The position numbers and the translations under genes were made by a program. Below are positions 1-10,517 of a stretch of DNA of 64,000 bases, piece after piece. Origin of the DNA: Dendrocalamus latiflorus (lineage: Eukaryota > Streptophyta > Magnoliopsida > Poales > Poaceae); assembly GCA_017311315.1 (NCBI GenBank), contig CM029610.1, forward strand, positions 7,366,387 to 7,430,386, read 5' to 3'. The notes beneath the pieces are model-generated. The model did not search any database. It was not told the origin of the DNA and saw only the letters and a program-made list of their open reading frames with translations. The first letter of the stretch is position 1; every line of letters starts with the position of its first letter.

Positions 1-992
1 ACAGTATTGGACGCTCCCAATATGGAATTCCTTTTTGGGCTTGATATGCTGCGGAAACATCAGGTAATTGCATGACTAATGTTTTGAACAAGTCATTGCA
101 TCTAACTCTATTGTGATTACACCCCATAATGACGATTTTTGTTATCTTGCACAGTGCATAATTGACCTAAAGGACAATGTTCTTAGAGTAGGAGGTGGTG
201 AGGTTTCGGTGCCCTTCTTACAAGGTTTGGCTTAGTACCGAGCACCTATTTCATATTTTGTTCTAGCTGTAGTTTTTGATGGTGGTCTACTGAAATGGGT
301 TATTGAAGAAGTTAAGATGATATTAGTTGCTTCCCAGTATTGAAGAAGTTTCCTAGATTTTCATCTGGTTATCTACAACATTTTTGTAAGTTTCAGCTCT
401 AATCAGTATAATTTCGTAACTTCAGAGAAAGACATCCCTTCACATATACGTGATGAAGAGAAATTATCAAAGCCATCTCTCATCCAAGGAGCTGCTGGAG
501 TAAGCAAAATCACTGCTTTTGTGTGATGTAGCTTTGGATTTTCTTAAATGTGATATGCATCATCGGCATATCTTTATTTACTTTATATTATCCAGGAATC
601 GTCAAGGGCACGGGAGAGGACACCTGATGTGCCACCACGAACCCCTCCTACTGGTTAGTTTGCTTTTGCTCTAGTAGTTCTACGACCCTCTGATAATCAA
701 GAGCTAATTAAAAACCGTTATCTTTTATTTTCTTTGTAGGAGCTCCAGCTGTGAATCCTCCACAGGTAGAGTTAAAAATCACTTCTTTGGACCCTTGTAC
801 GTTTGATTTCTCAAGTCTCTGTGAATTATATTGATCCTAACCGTTTCTGAAAACTCTTACCAGGGAGGAGATTTTGAAGCAAAAGTCACAAAACTCGTGG
901 AGCTTGGGTTCGACCGAGCATCTGTAATACAAGCACTCAAGTTGTTTAACGGGAATGAGGAGCAGGCTGCTGCATTCTTGTTTGGTGGTTAA
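1..992 (+). CDS. DDI1: DDI1-like ubiquitin receptor / aspartic protease, 3' part
   Basis: Six exons join in frame: 1-63, 155-224, 426-499, 596-653, 740-765 and 864-992 (stop TAA 990-992), all with GT-AG introns. The first two exons encode the end of the retroviral-type aspartyl protease fold (LDMLRKHQ, then CIIDLKDNVLRVGG). A linker rich in Pro and Thr follows, then a C-terminal UBA domain (start GGDFEAKVTKLVELGF, end EEQAAAFLFGG). This order is characteristic of DDI1/DNA-damage-inducible 1 proteins, which carry ubiquitinated clients to the proteasome and can cleave them. The N-terminal ubiquitin-like domain and the catalytic DSGA motif lie upstream of the window. The gene is convergent with the protease on the other strand. 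Nothing visible is broken. The family call is secure; the splice sites are read by eye. Confidence 0.9.
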
Positions 993-1274
993 GAGTTTTG
1001 AGAGCAGCCTTTTCTATGTGCGCAACCCTTCCCAGGGTTGGGCATTTATACAGAGTGATCAAGGAGATATCTTCCCTTTGAGAACTTAGAACTTTTGTTT
1101 GCCCAATACAGGCTTGGTTTAGAGATGATTCGTACTCTCTCTTCCCTGAGAGATTGTTCTTGCTTTCATTACCTGATACACAGACCGATGACACCTCAAT
1201 GCAGACAAAAATGTGAAGATTGTTTACGCTTTTCAATTTCATTTATTTGCCAGTGCTGTGAATTAGCGAGAACA

Positions 1275-1280
1275 AATAAA
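1275..1280 (+). terminator. Candidate poly(A) signal of the DDI1-like gene
   Basis: An AATAAA hexamer lies about 280 bp after the stop codon, a usual 3' UTR length for a plant gene. No transcript evidence is available. Confidence 0.45.
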
Positions 1281-1505
1281 ACTGGCAGCTATATCAAATC
1301 AATTGCAAAACAAGAATGGTGTTAGAAAATGCTTACTGTTGCTTCTGCTATATGTAGGTTTTTTTGGTAAGGCTGCAAATCTGAGGATGCATGGTATATT
1401 CTCATTCCTGAGCGTAGTAGGGGCTTGCAAGAGATCATTGAGCATCTGTTCTTCCGATCCCCCCTAAGCTGTTGTTGGAACTGACTAATATCATACAAGT
1501 GATAT

Positions 1506-1705
1506 AATCCTTCTGTCTAAAAATAAAAAATATAGTGTATTTCATCATGCAAATAGACTATAGATATTGAAAATGACTATTCCTAATTATTATATTTAAG
1601 TATTATATTCAACACATGTACGAAGAGAATAACATATATGTCATGTCTTGTATTTATGGACAGACTATTTAAAAAATACGCTATATAATTTTAGACGGAG
1701 AGAGT
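1506..1705. mobile_element. Stowaway-type MITE
   Basis: A 200-bp AT-rich segment has terminal inverted repeats of Stowaway (Tc1/mariner) type: the left end reads TCCTTCTGTCTAAAA and the reverse complement of the right end reads CTCTCTCCGTCTAAAA. Both continue into similar ATATAG(T/C)GTATTT sequence. It lies between the 3' ends of the two convergent genes. It has no coding capacity. Confidence 0.75.
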
Positions 1706-1977
1706 CCTGATTAGGTTGTATTACAGTACTAATGGTCATATCTAATGCGTATGTGCAGCTGTCTTCGGCTTGCTAAGCACTTTGAGAGCAACCAACACGA
1801 GAAAAAGGTGCATCCATTCTGAAACAGCTAATCACTTATTTTGCTTATTAATTCAGAGGCCAAAATGCGTAGCCTCCCTGCCTAACAAATCAAACAAACG
1901 TGTGTTTGTTTCTCTCTACAATTTGTTCCTAAACTAATCAAACCCTAAGCATTCCAAGCCTGAAACTATCCAGTTCT

Positions 1978-4900
1978 TCATGCCAATGTCTTCACAACGA
2001 GAGGGCTCTTGACAAACTGCTTCCCGTTCGTCCAAACGAGCGCGCCAAACGCGTAGTCCTTGGCCAGTGTGGCGTTCTTGGCCTGGAACCTCACCTCGAA
2101 GGATTTCTCGTCCCCCTTCCGGCCGAACTCGAGCACCTCGGGGCTCACCGTCACGCGCACGCCGGCCGGCTCGCTGACGAAGGCCTTGTACTTGCCTGGC
2201 CGGCCGACGTTCTTCACCGTGCGCTTGACCGTCGTCGCGGCGGCGGTGAGGTTGACGACGGTGATGGACGGATAGTTGAGGTCTTGGATCTTGGGCGCCT
2301 CGGTGGGGCACTTGTACGGCGCGCCGTTGAACATGGCCATGACGGTGGCGTTGTAGCGGAGCGCGCAGAGGAAGCGGAGGTAGTCGTCGGGGGAGAGGTC
2401 GTAGACGAGGCCCGGGTTCATGGCGCGGCTCGGCCAGACGTGGCCCGCGCCGTAGCTGAACGGGCTCGCCGGCACGAAGGAAGAGTTGAGGATCGCCTCG
2501 CCCTTGTTGTCCACGTCGATCGCGGTGGTCATGATGGCCGACCTGACCGCCGCGGGGCTCCACTCCGGGTGCAGCGTCCGGAGGAGCCCGACAATGCCGG
2601 CGACGTGCGGGCACGACATGGAGGTGCCAGACTCGGAGTTGAAGGCGACGCGCCGCAGGTCGAAGGCGAGGTCCGTTGGCGAGTTGGCGCGCGTCCACGC
2701 CGCGATCACGCTCACACCCGGCGCCGTGATGTCCGGCTTGAGGATCTCCGGGTTGACCGTGTTGGGCCCCTGCGACGAGAACGAGGCCATGAACGGCGCC
2801 GGCTTCGTCGCCAGGTTCGTCGCCGGCTTCGTGATGGACCCGGACGGAGTCCTTGATCGCATCCCACGCTCGTCAGCTCATGACATCTCACAAGAACAAT
2901 GGCATCGTGTGGATTGTTTGGTTTGCTTACTTGGTGGACTTGAGGTAGGAGAAGAGGAGGAGGCCGTCGCGGAACTTGATGTGCGTGGCCGGGAGAACGT
3001 GCGCGTCGGCGATGATATCGTTGCCGGTGCTGGCGTCGTTCGCGAGCACCATCCCGACGCCGCCGGCCTGCCGCACCGCCTCACCCTTCTCCACACGCGG
3101 GTTCACCCCTCGCAGGCACACCACGATCTTCCCCTTCACCTTCTCCGGGTCAAGCGACCCCATGAAGCACAGCTGCCTGCAGTCACAGTACACAACACAT
3201 TAATCACTCACTAATCAGTGATTAAGCCGGTAATGGCATCGCAATAACGCACGCTAATTAGTCGAATAATTAGTTAATCGTTTAGAGATTGCTACGTACG
3301 CCTCGTCTTGCGTTCCGTTGGGAGCTGCAGCTTGCGCGGAGTCGATCATGGGGTAGAAGCTCTTTTCCGAGAGCCCCGTCACCGAAAGGCTCTGCCCCTG
3401 CATGGATCAAGAAATACATCGCGAAAACTGTTAATTTCAAGAAATTATGAAGTGTTGCAAGATTGTCGATCTTGGCAAGAAAGGAGGGGAGAATTCTCAT
3501 GCCATAATCTTCGTGTGGTCGAAGACGACGTAGGACCGGAACTCGCGGTCCATGGTGCTGGCGCCGGCGGTGAAGATCCATGGCGCGACGTTGGAGACGG
3601 ACCCGGGCTTGGGACCCGAGTTGCCGGCGGAGCAGACCACGGCGATGCCTCGGCGGACGGCGTGGAAGGACCCGATGGAGAGGCCGTCGTTGAAGTAGTC
3701 GCCCGGGTCGCCACCGAGGGAGACGGACAGCACGTGCACGCCGTCGGCGATGGCGGCGTCGAAGGCGGCGAGGATGTCCGCGTCGAAGCACTCGCTGCCG
3801 TTGACCGGGGTGTAGCACACGCGGTACGCAGCCACGCGCGCGCGCGGGGAGCCGCCGCTGGCCGTGCCGTTGCCATACCCGAACACGCTCGCGCCGGCCA
3901 CCGCCGAGCCGCCGGCCGTTGACAGCGTGTGCGTGCCGTGACCTTCGCTGTCGCGCGGCGTGTTGAACAGGCTGGTGTTGAACACGCCCACCGCCGACGC
4001 GTAGCCCTTGTTGAAGTAGCGCGCGCCGATCAGCTTCCTGCGCGCCAATTTTTTTTTTAAAAAAACAAATCATCTTTGTTGTGTTCATATTTATGCTTGT
4101 AAATGATTCATCATCTGGTGTATAAAATTATAATTTCATAATTACAAAAGTATGAACACTTAAAAATCTGTGACATTTGGGAGGATAAAATGCAGCATGC
4201 AAGTATGTATATGCCCAAAATAGGGAGAATGGTAGATAGATTTATCTAAGTACAGCTCTTACAGAGTTTACCTATACATCTAGAACATAAATATTCGTAC
4301 AAGAAATTGAGTTTAGCAAGATGCATGACGTGATTATATGCAACATATTATGGTTTTAGTAAAAAAAAGCATCTGACCATTTGGAAATCATGTGAGGAAC
4401 AATATGCGGAAAACTTCTCTTTGTTTTTTGGTTTTGAAAATGATGGATAATATCTGGTTTGAACATTGGAAAACTTGTTTTCAGAAAAGGAAAAGATTCA
4501 AGGCAGAAAAGCGTTTATTTTCAGGGCAAAGCCTTCCAAAGAGGGCTCTGGATCTGTTGATGCAGATGCTTGTACTTGCTACGGCCTCTACGCTTTTCCT
4601 GCTAAAGATGCATCCGAAAGAGTAGACAACTTCAATATAAGAGATGACATTGCCGAAATGCAAGCCCACTAGGAAGTGAGAACCAGTGAGCCAGCGAAAG
4701 GGTCTCTAGCCCAATGGTTAGAGGCCTGAGTAGCACCCCCCAGGTCCTGGGTTCGACTCCCAGTGGGAGCGAATTTCAGACTTAGGGGAAAAAAATCCCC
4801 TCGCTTGCTACCACACCAAAGCACAGGTCTAAGGCCCCGCCAAGGCGTTGATCCAAAGGATCCGTCGGTAGTCTCACAAGGTCGGGCGATGGTGCCGCTG

Positions 4901-7900
4901 TGTAAGGGTGGAGCAGGGGTTCGGAGGTTTTCTCGGTCTGCGTGAGAAGACCTTCTTCTTAAAGCAATGCCCGGGGGGATTCTTCCCCCCGCAGGTCAAG
5001 TTTTTAGAACCAGTGAGCCACTATTCATGTACAATGACATTGCATCTTGACTGAGAAAATTCAGATGAACCTATTCCTGAAAATTTTATTGAAACTACAA
5101 GATGTCAAGAAGTAGCAAAGAATTCCATCTCTAAAATTAGCTCTAGATTATTGTAGGAATTGTGAAATACAAGTAATCTTTTGTATGGATCAATTGCTTT
5201 GATTTAGAAAAAGAATTCTGTATGGAGGAACATAAAGGATGTCAGTGTGTTTATTTTCAGAAAAAAAAATACTAAAATTTTCCCTACTGCGAAAAGAAAA
5301 ACTTTTATGGAGAATGCTGTAAGACACTTTTTATACATTATTGGGCATATTTACAAAAGCATGTTATCTCATTTGAAAAGAAAAAAAGAAGTGTCATTTT
5401 CTTCTTTTTCTCTTAGATGCGGGCATTACTTAACCTAAAGTGTCTTTTTAATGGAATTCTTGAAAAGTGTCTGATGTATCACATTATTCAGTGCAGTTCT
5501 TTTCCTTTGCCAATGCTAAAGAACGATACTTTCCAAGGCCAAGACTAAAAGGCTAGTGAGTAGGACCTATTTTATTTCATGCTAAAAAACAGAACCTATT
5601 TTCATTCGAAAGGATATTCTAATTTTCTTATCTTTTTGTTTGTCCTGTTGTGCATTGGTACAAGCACATCAGAGTACTCTGGTAAATATTCAGATAAAGG
5701 TGCGCAAGTTTTCTTTTTTCTGGCTGAAATTTTTCTGAAAACTACGGTCGAGACACACCACCGTTCGGTGTCATGTCACCGTTCAGTGGGATCAAGATTC
5801 AAGATGGATCATGCATGCATGCATGCCTATCATTGCCACTTGATCCTAGGCATAAACTGGTGGTGGTCTCAGTCTCAGTCATGCATATGCATCGTGGTGG
5901 TCTCAACCTTCATATCGCAAAATGGTAGTGCTACACTATACAAAAGCAAGCACATCAACTTTTGGCATCACACAAACTACACATCCTCCCAGCATGGATC
6001 TGCAAAACTTTTTGAACGAGAAAACATTGCTCCAATTGAACGAGAAAACTTTTTGATAGGAAGCCAGAGCCAGGTGGTTGCAACTTAGCCAAAGTGGAAG
6101 ATTAATGAAGAGCACAATGCATGCATCAAGAAAAGGAATATCTACATATATATAACCCCATTTTACTGTGTGCATTGTAGTCAGAAAATTACCTGTTGCA
6201 AGAGAACTTATCATCTTGGCCTTTCTGGCATGTTCCTTTCCACTGTGATGGAACTGGTCCCAGGCCATCATCCCTGAAGCTCTGTGATTCTGGCCACACC
6301 CCTTCACATCCACAGGCACACGGAGACAAAACAAAGCATGCTAAGTTCCACACAAGAGTACAGATCAAACAACACCATGCATAGAATTCAACTCAATTGG
6401 AGAGAGGGGGAAAAAAGCAAGATCAGGATTCAGGCACAGTGAGTCAGTGATCACTGAACAGTCTCTTGAATTCCTGCTTGTGCAGGCAATTACCAAGCCT
6501 TTGGCTGCATCTGAAATTTCTGAATTCTGATGTGTTCACCAGCCAAGGGTCCCCAGAGCAAAAAGCATGGAGAAAAAGTATGGAAGAATATGCGGTAGTG
6601 TGGTTGCAATATTGCATTGCTTGTAGTACAGATAGGAAGCCACTATCTATCACCATGCCGAATCATTGAATGGTCCTAACTATACTACTGTACTCATCTG
6701 TCAAAGACCTGATGGATAGATTAGTTAATGGGCGAAGTCAACAGCACTGTGACTTCATGTTTCTTAATCAGATAGAGCATGTGCGTGTACGGCATCCTTT
6801 TTGTTATAAAGACAGAAGTTTAGGTGCTAAACCATGTAGTTAATGAACTAATCATTTGTTGAGTATGTATGTATCTCGGACAGGAGAATGTTCTGACAGC
6901 TTAGCTCCGGTTTTCATATGCCTAGCAGGAATACATTGGTAAAAATACTGGGCAGGTTGCATTTTGCACAGAAAAAAATAGTAGTATATTTGAAGTTTTT
7001 AACTCAATTATAGACAGTTACCATCGGTTCTTGGCCGGTTACTCACCCACCAATTCATTTTATATAACCTAAAAAATTACTTGAATGCTATAATGTTCCG
7101 TATGCCATTAATTACAAAGTTATCCAGAATTCGTATCTGAAAAACTACATTTTTTTACATCATTACAAAATTATCTAGAATCCGTTATAACCGGCCAGTT
7201 ACCGGCGGATACTTTCTTGTCATATCAACACAAAGAAACTCAGATTCTATTTTTGTTAGTACTAGTGTACTACGGGCGCTACATATTGCGCCCCGATTAA
7301 GTCAACCAGATAATAATCCCACAAGAAAGATGTGCCATCATTAGCCTCAGAAAGGTGAAAAGAAAGGTGGTTTGGTGCGAAGGTGAGGAGTGATTAGCGA
7401 AGTGTACGACGCAGCAACCAGCTGCTAGTAGAATCTGATCGGCGACTGCTGCTGCGAAAACGATGGCTGCGGCATGGGAGTGGCTGGCTTACCGGTGTCG
7501 AGGTTGCCGATGATGGTGCCCTCGCCGAACCTCGCCTTCCGCCACGCCGCGCCGCGCGGCGCGCCGTTGGGCCCGGCGAGCCCGAGGAACTGCCACGACC
7601 GCGTCGTGTGCAGCCTGTGCCCTCTGCTCGGGAACACCGACACAACCCCGGGTCGCCCTGATCGCAAGAAGCACAGAGGAATTAATCGACAGTTCTCGGA
7701 ACGAATCGAAACCAAGAAGCGGTCACCGGCCGGCAAGGCAGGGCCTCACTTGCGATATCGGCGGCGGCGGCGTCGTCGAGGTTGGCGGCGAAGCCGTTGA
7801 TGTGCTTGGTGTACGAGTAGAAGATCGCCTCCCGCGCCTTCTCCTTGCTGCATTGCGATTTACGCGGTTACAACAGTCTCTTTGAATCACATACGTGTTT

Positions 7901-8194
7901 GTTTGATTGACTCATGAATTGGTTGGTCGCTTACTCTCCGAGGACGGCGGCGAGGAGGTCGTAGTGCGAGTCGGCGGCCTTGCTCTCGAGCGCCTGCAAG
8001 TCCGCGGCGGCGTGGGCGTCCAGCCGAGCGCCATGGGCGTGCTCCCCGAGGTACACGACGTAGGACTGCTTCTCGGCGGCAACGGCAGGACGAGCCAGGA
8101 GCAGAGCGCAGAGGATGAAGACGACGACCGCGGCGAGGGGAGCCATGGATCCGGCACTAGCTCTTGCGGCCGCCATGGACGCGAGAAACCACAA
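1978..8194 (-). CDS. Subtilisin-like serine protease (plant subtilase, SBT/AIR3-like)
   Basis: Eight exons on the minus strand join in one frame: 8194-7935, 7847-7750, 7657-7493, 6301-6193, 4037-3503, 3397-3300, 3176-2931 and 2851-1978, giving about 794 aa, normal for the family. In order: hydrophobic signal peptide (residues ~17-40), I9 propeptide (starts SYVVYLGEH), S8 catalytic domain with Asp about 173 (NLDTGVWPES), His about 244 (GHGTHT), oxyanion Asn about 350 (CSAGNSGP), a PA domain (KIVVCLRGV...VGMVLAND), Ser about 581 (SGTSMSCPHVAG) and a C-terminal fibronectin-III-like domain. It should be a secreted apoplastic endoprotease that removes its own propeptide. The start is Met 8194, or Met 8176 six codons later; both precede the signal peptide. 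All junctions are GT-AG except intron 5 (3398-3502), which needs a GC donor. Introns 3 and 4 are large. The substrate is not predictable. Confidence 0.92.
3398..3502 (-). other. Subtilase intron 5 with probable GC-AG splice sites
   Basis: The exon ends ...AAG ATT ATG and the next bases are GCATGA. No GT exists at the position required by the family (K-x-GQSLS junction). Using GC as donor and the CAG at 3398-3400 as acceptor gives an in-frame join with Met where relatives usually have Lys. Without splicing, the frame ends at once in a TGA at 3497-3499. Confidence 0.65.
4694..5005 (+). mobile_element. tRNA-derived SINE in intron 4 of the subtilase
   Basis: A 312-bp element starts with a tRNA-like head: A-box-like TAGCCCAATGG, then B box GGTTCGACTCC. 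A tRNA-unrelated body follows and ends in a short T run. It is flanked by a perfect 15-bp direct repeat, AGAACCAGTGAGCCA, at 4679-4693 and 5006-5020, the target duplication of a retroposon. The organisation and the T-run tail match the Au/OsSN class of grass SINEs. The Pol III promoter runs opposite to the host gene. Confidence 0.9.
5021..6192. other. Remainder of subtilase intron 4, AT-rich
   Basis: No coding or element signature was recognised. A short GCAT-rich stretch, (ATGC)n, lies near 5811-5827. The two short open frames in this stretch overlap in opposite directions and resemble nothing. Confidence 0.5.
6302..7492. other. Subtilase intron 3
   Basis: AT-rich intron between the exon ending NLDTG and the exon starting VWPES. 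The words GGCCGGTTA near 7037 and ATAACCGGCCAG near 7187 are weakly inverted and could bound a small decayed MITE of about 200 bp. Nothing else was seen. Confidence 0.4.
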
Positions 8195-8237
8195 TCTCTT
8201 CGGAGTTCAGGGAGAGGAGGGACGCATGATATACGCG

Positions 8238-8247
8238 TATATATAGC
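8238..8247 (-). promoter_or_regulatory. TATA box of the subtilase gene
   Basis: CTATATATAC on the minus strand lies 44-62 bp upstream of the two candidate start codons, implying a very short 5' UTR. The position supports the chosen start. Confidence 0.55.
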
Positions 8248-8259
8248 AAGAATCAAGGT

Positions 8260-8604
8260 GGCTGTCCTGTTTAGTCCGCGAGGACTCCGTCCTTAGGTAT
8301 CGTAAATGGCGCGGAGACAGTTTTTAATTATTTGATCTGGTCTCCCAAGAATGTTCAACAATTCGATCCGATGGGCTTAATCAGCTGAGAGATAACCTCA
8401 AATTAACGGATCGAGAGAATATCTCGTGGAAGTTTCTCATTGCGAAAAAAAAAGCACTTCTTTCTCTTTTTCCCTTGTATCTCATAGGAGATAAACTGTT
8501 AGCGTTCAGAAATCTGGCCTACAAAGTCTTGACCCATAATAAACATCTCACCATTAAGCTATAAATAGGTACTTGCAGACAAGTACTATATCATAGACTC
8601 GAGG
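8260..8604. other. Intergenic DNA upstream of the subtilase
   Basis: Promoter-proximal sequence without a recognisable gene or element. Confidence 0.4.
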
Positions 8605-9070
8605 TATGCAAACAGGTCAGGGTATCTAGCTCTGTATCGAAACCAAATGTACCATCTGGTAGAGTACGTTGCAAAATGGTAATCACCCCACCGGGATGCA
8701 GAAGGTCTTCAACTTCCATCACTTATCCCTTCGCGACGTCGTTGAGCATGCATTTGGCATGTAGAAGGTGAAGTGGCGTATACTGGATAGCATTCTTAGC
8801 TATGACGCCCAAAGGCAAAAGGCAATAATTGCTGCGATGATGATGTTGTATAACTTTATTTTGGATAGTGATTTGCCTGACATAGATTTTGTTGACCTAG
8901 AAGTTCAAGATACAAGAAATGCAGGTCATAGGGAAGGTGATGTACCACAAGGTGCAAATGGTGCAGACTATGTCCATATGGACATGATACATGATCATAT
9001 TGCAGCGTCTTGGTGGCTTAACATAGGTAGCATTATGACAGTTTCAATTATTGTATTATGTACATTGTAA
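8605..9070 (+). pseudogene. PIF/Harbinger transposase relic (C-terminal nuclease region)
   Basis: One frame from 8605 reads YANRSGYLALYRNQMYHLVEY. After a shift near 8680-8710, another frame reads FNFHHLSLRDVVEHAFGM, then an in-frame TAG at about 8761-8763, then KVKWRILDSILSYDAQRQ and LYNFILDSDLPDIDF. This series (the RSGYLAPYR-like block, the SLRNVIERAFGVLK-like block, the LHNFI block) is typical of the HARBI1/PIF DDE nuclease. The N-terminus, catalytic residues and ends of the element are missing. Confidence 0.8.
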
Positions 9071-9134
9071 ATGCCCACACATTACCTATAATGTACATTG
9101 TATGGCTTGTTAAAGTGGCAAATACAATCCTTCT

Positions 9135-9263
9135 CAAATCAGCTCAACGAAAAACCAAAATCCAACAGCTGAATTGAACACCCCTAGTTTCAGTCACGGC
9201 TTCTACAGTACCATTTCAGTCGAAAGCCAAAAATCACTAGCTATAACCGAATTGAACAGGACC
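9135..9263 (-). mobile_element. Decayed MITE, family shared with 58959-59070
   Basis: Read on the minus strand it starts GGTCCTGTTCAATTCGG and contains GGCTTTCGACTGA and CACTGTAG-like words. The same order recurs at 58959 in plus orientation (GGCCCTGTACAATTCG, GGCTTTCAACTGA, CACTGTAGCGG). The terminal GG-CCTGTT style resembles Tourist/PIF MITEs. The family name is uncertain. Confidence 0.5.
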
Positions 9264-9443
9264 TACCAACCACACATGTTCGACACGTATGTATGTTAGC
9301 TACACTCATACGTGTACCTGGATGGTTAAACTGGCAACCTGCACGAGAGGCCAAGAGTTTTGACTCCTGCCTCAACAAAATATGTACTCACACATTTTTA
9401 ATCTAGTTTTATTCAAGTAAGTACCAGAAGTAGAAGAGGAAAC

Positions 9444-9779
9444 GGGTTTTGGTGCCGAGACTTAAAAAAAGGGGTTTTGGTGCCCACCTAGCCTCCATTT
9501 GAAAAATGCACAATTCTAAGAAATTATGACAAAAAATTGATGGACGAACAACTATATATACATGTGTGTGCATATAAAATTTCTTGGTCAAATACAACTT
9601 TGCTAAAGTCTGGGTTTTGGTGCCGAGACTTAACAAAAAAAAGCTGGTTTTGGTGCCCACCTAGCCTCCATTTGAAAAATGAACAATTCCAAGAAATTAT
9701 GACAAAAAATTGATGGACGAACAGCTATACGTGTGCGTGCATATAAAATTTCTTGGTCAAATACAACTTTGCTAAAGTA
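9444..9779. repeat. 168-bp unit duplicated in tandem
   Basis: Units 9444-9611 and 9612-9779 are nearly identical. Each starts GGGTTTTGGTGCCGAGACTT and ends CTTTGCTAAAGT. Within each unit the word GGTTTTGGTGCC occurs twice, so the array also has a short internal repeat. No coding signal. Confidence 0.9.
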
Positions 9780-10003
9780 ACAAACTAAAGACAAATAGCA
9801 CTCCACTGATGCGTATAGCGTGTGTATTGTCAATTGTACTCATTGCCTTTTATGGTATCGCACAAGTACAGTTGAATTTCGTTATAGAATTTTTAGGTAT
9901 GCATTATAAGTAAGCCAGTGCTGGTGATGCACAAAAATCTGTCGAGTACAAACTGAAAACCTGTGCAACACTGACCATTGAAAGTGTCAGCTTCTCTCTC
10001 CCA

Positions 10004-10509
10004 TAAGGCTATAAAAAAGCTCGATCCTCACGAGTTATTCAAGATCGATTCGTTTTAGATTCGATTCAAACTCGGCTCGAACTTTAAATGAGCCGAACTC
10101 AAGCATATCTCGAGCCCACGAGCTTCACTGAGCCGAGCTTGAATAGTGCGCGAGTCTCGATTCAAGCTTAAATAGTGATGCATATTAACTCTTACCGAGT
10201 TTATTCGAACCAAACTCGAGCTTAAGCTTTTCTTATTGTTGAAAATTAGCGTATGTTTGAATAATTTTGATTGTTATCGGACTTACTCGAGGAACTCGAA
10301 CTTTTCTTATTATTGAAAATTAGTGCATAATAAATTATTTTAATTGTTATCGAGCTTAAACGAGACGAACTCAAGCCTACTCGAGCTTAGGCCGAGCCAA
10401 GCTCGAGCCTAAGTCCAGACTCAAACCCCACTCGAGCTCGACTCGAGCTTCTACCGCGCTCGAGGCTGGAAGGCCAGGCTCCCTCGAGGTCGGCTCGTTT
10501 ACCGCCCTA
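10004..10509. mobile_element. Non-autonomous hAT element, CTCGAG-rich
   Basis: The left end TAAGGCTATAAA and the reverse complement of the right end TAGGGCGGTAAACGAGCC are similar. The flanks CTCTCCCA (9996-10003) and CTCTCCAA (10510-10517) form an 8-bp target duplication with one mismatch, as expected for hAT. The interior is full of GAGCTCGA/CTCGAGC words in both orientations and has no open frame. An 11-bp phrase (TTGAAAATTAG) recurs near 10240 and 10312. Confidence 0.75.
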
Positions 10510-10517
10510 CTCTCCAA

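Noticed and set aside
2284..3214. Plus-strand frames of 190 and 242 aa
   Set aside because: Antisense to the last two subtilase exons and the intron between them, produced by GC-rich third positions.
4700..4772. tRNA gene
   Set aside because: A and B boxes are present but no acceptor stem pairs, and the sequence goes on as a SINE body with tail and target duplication.
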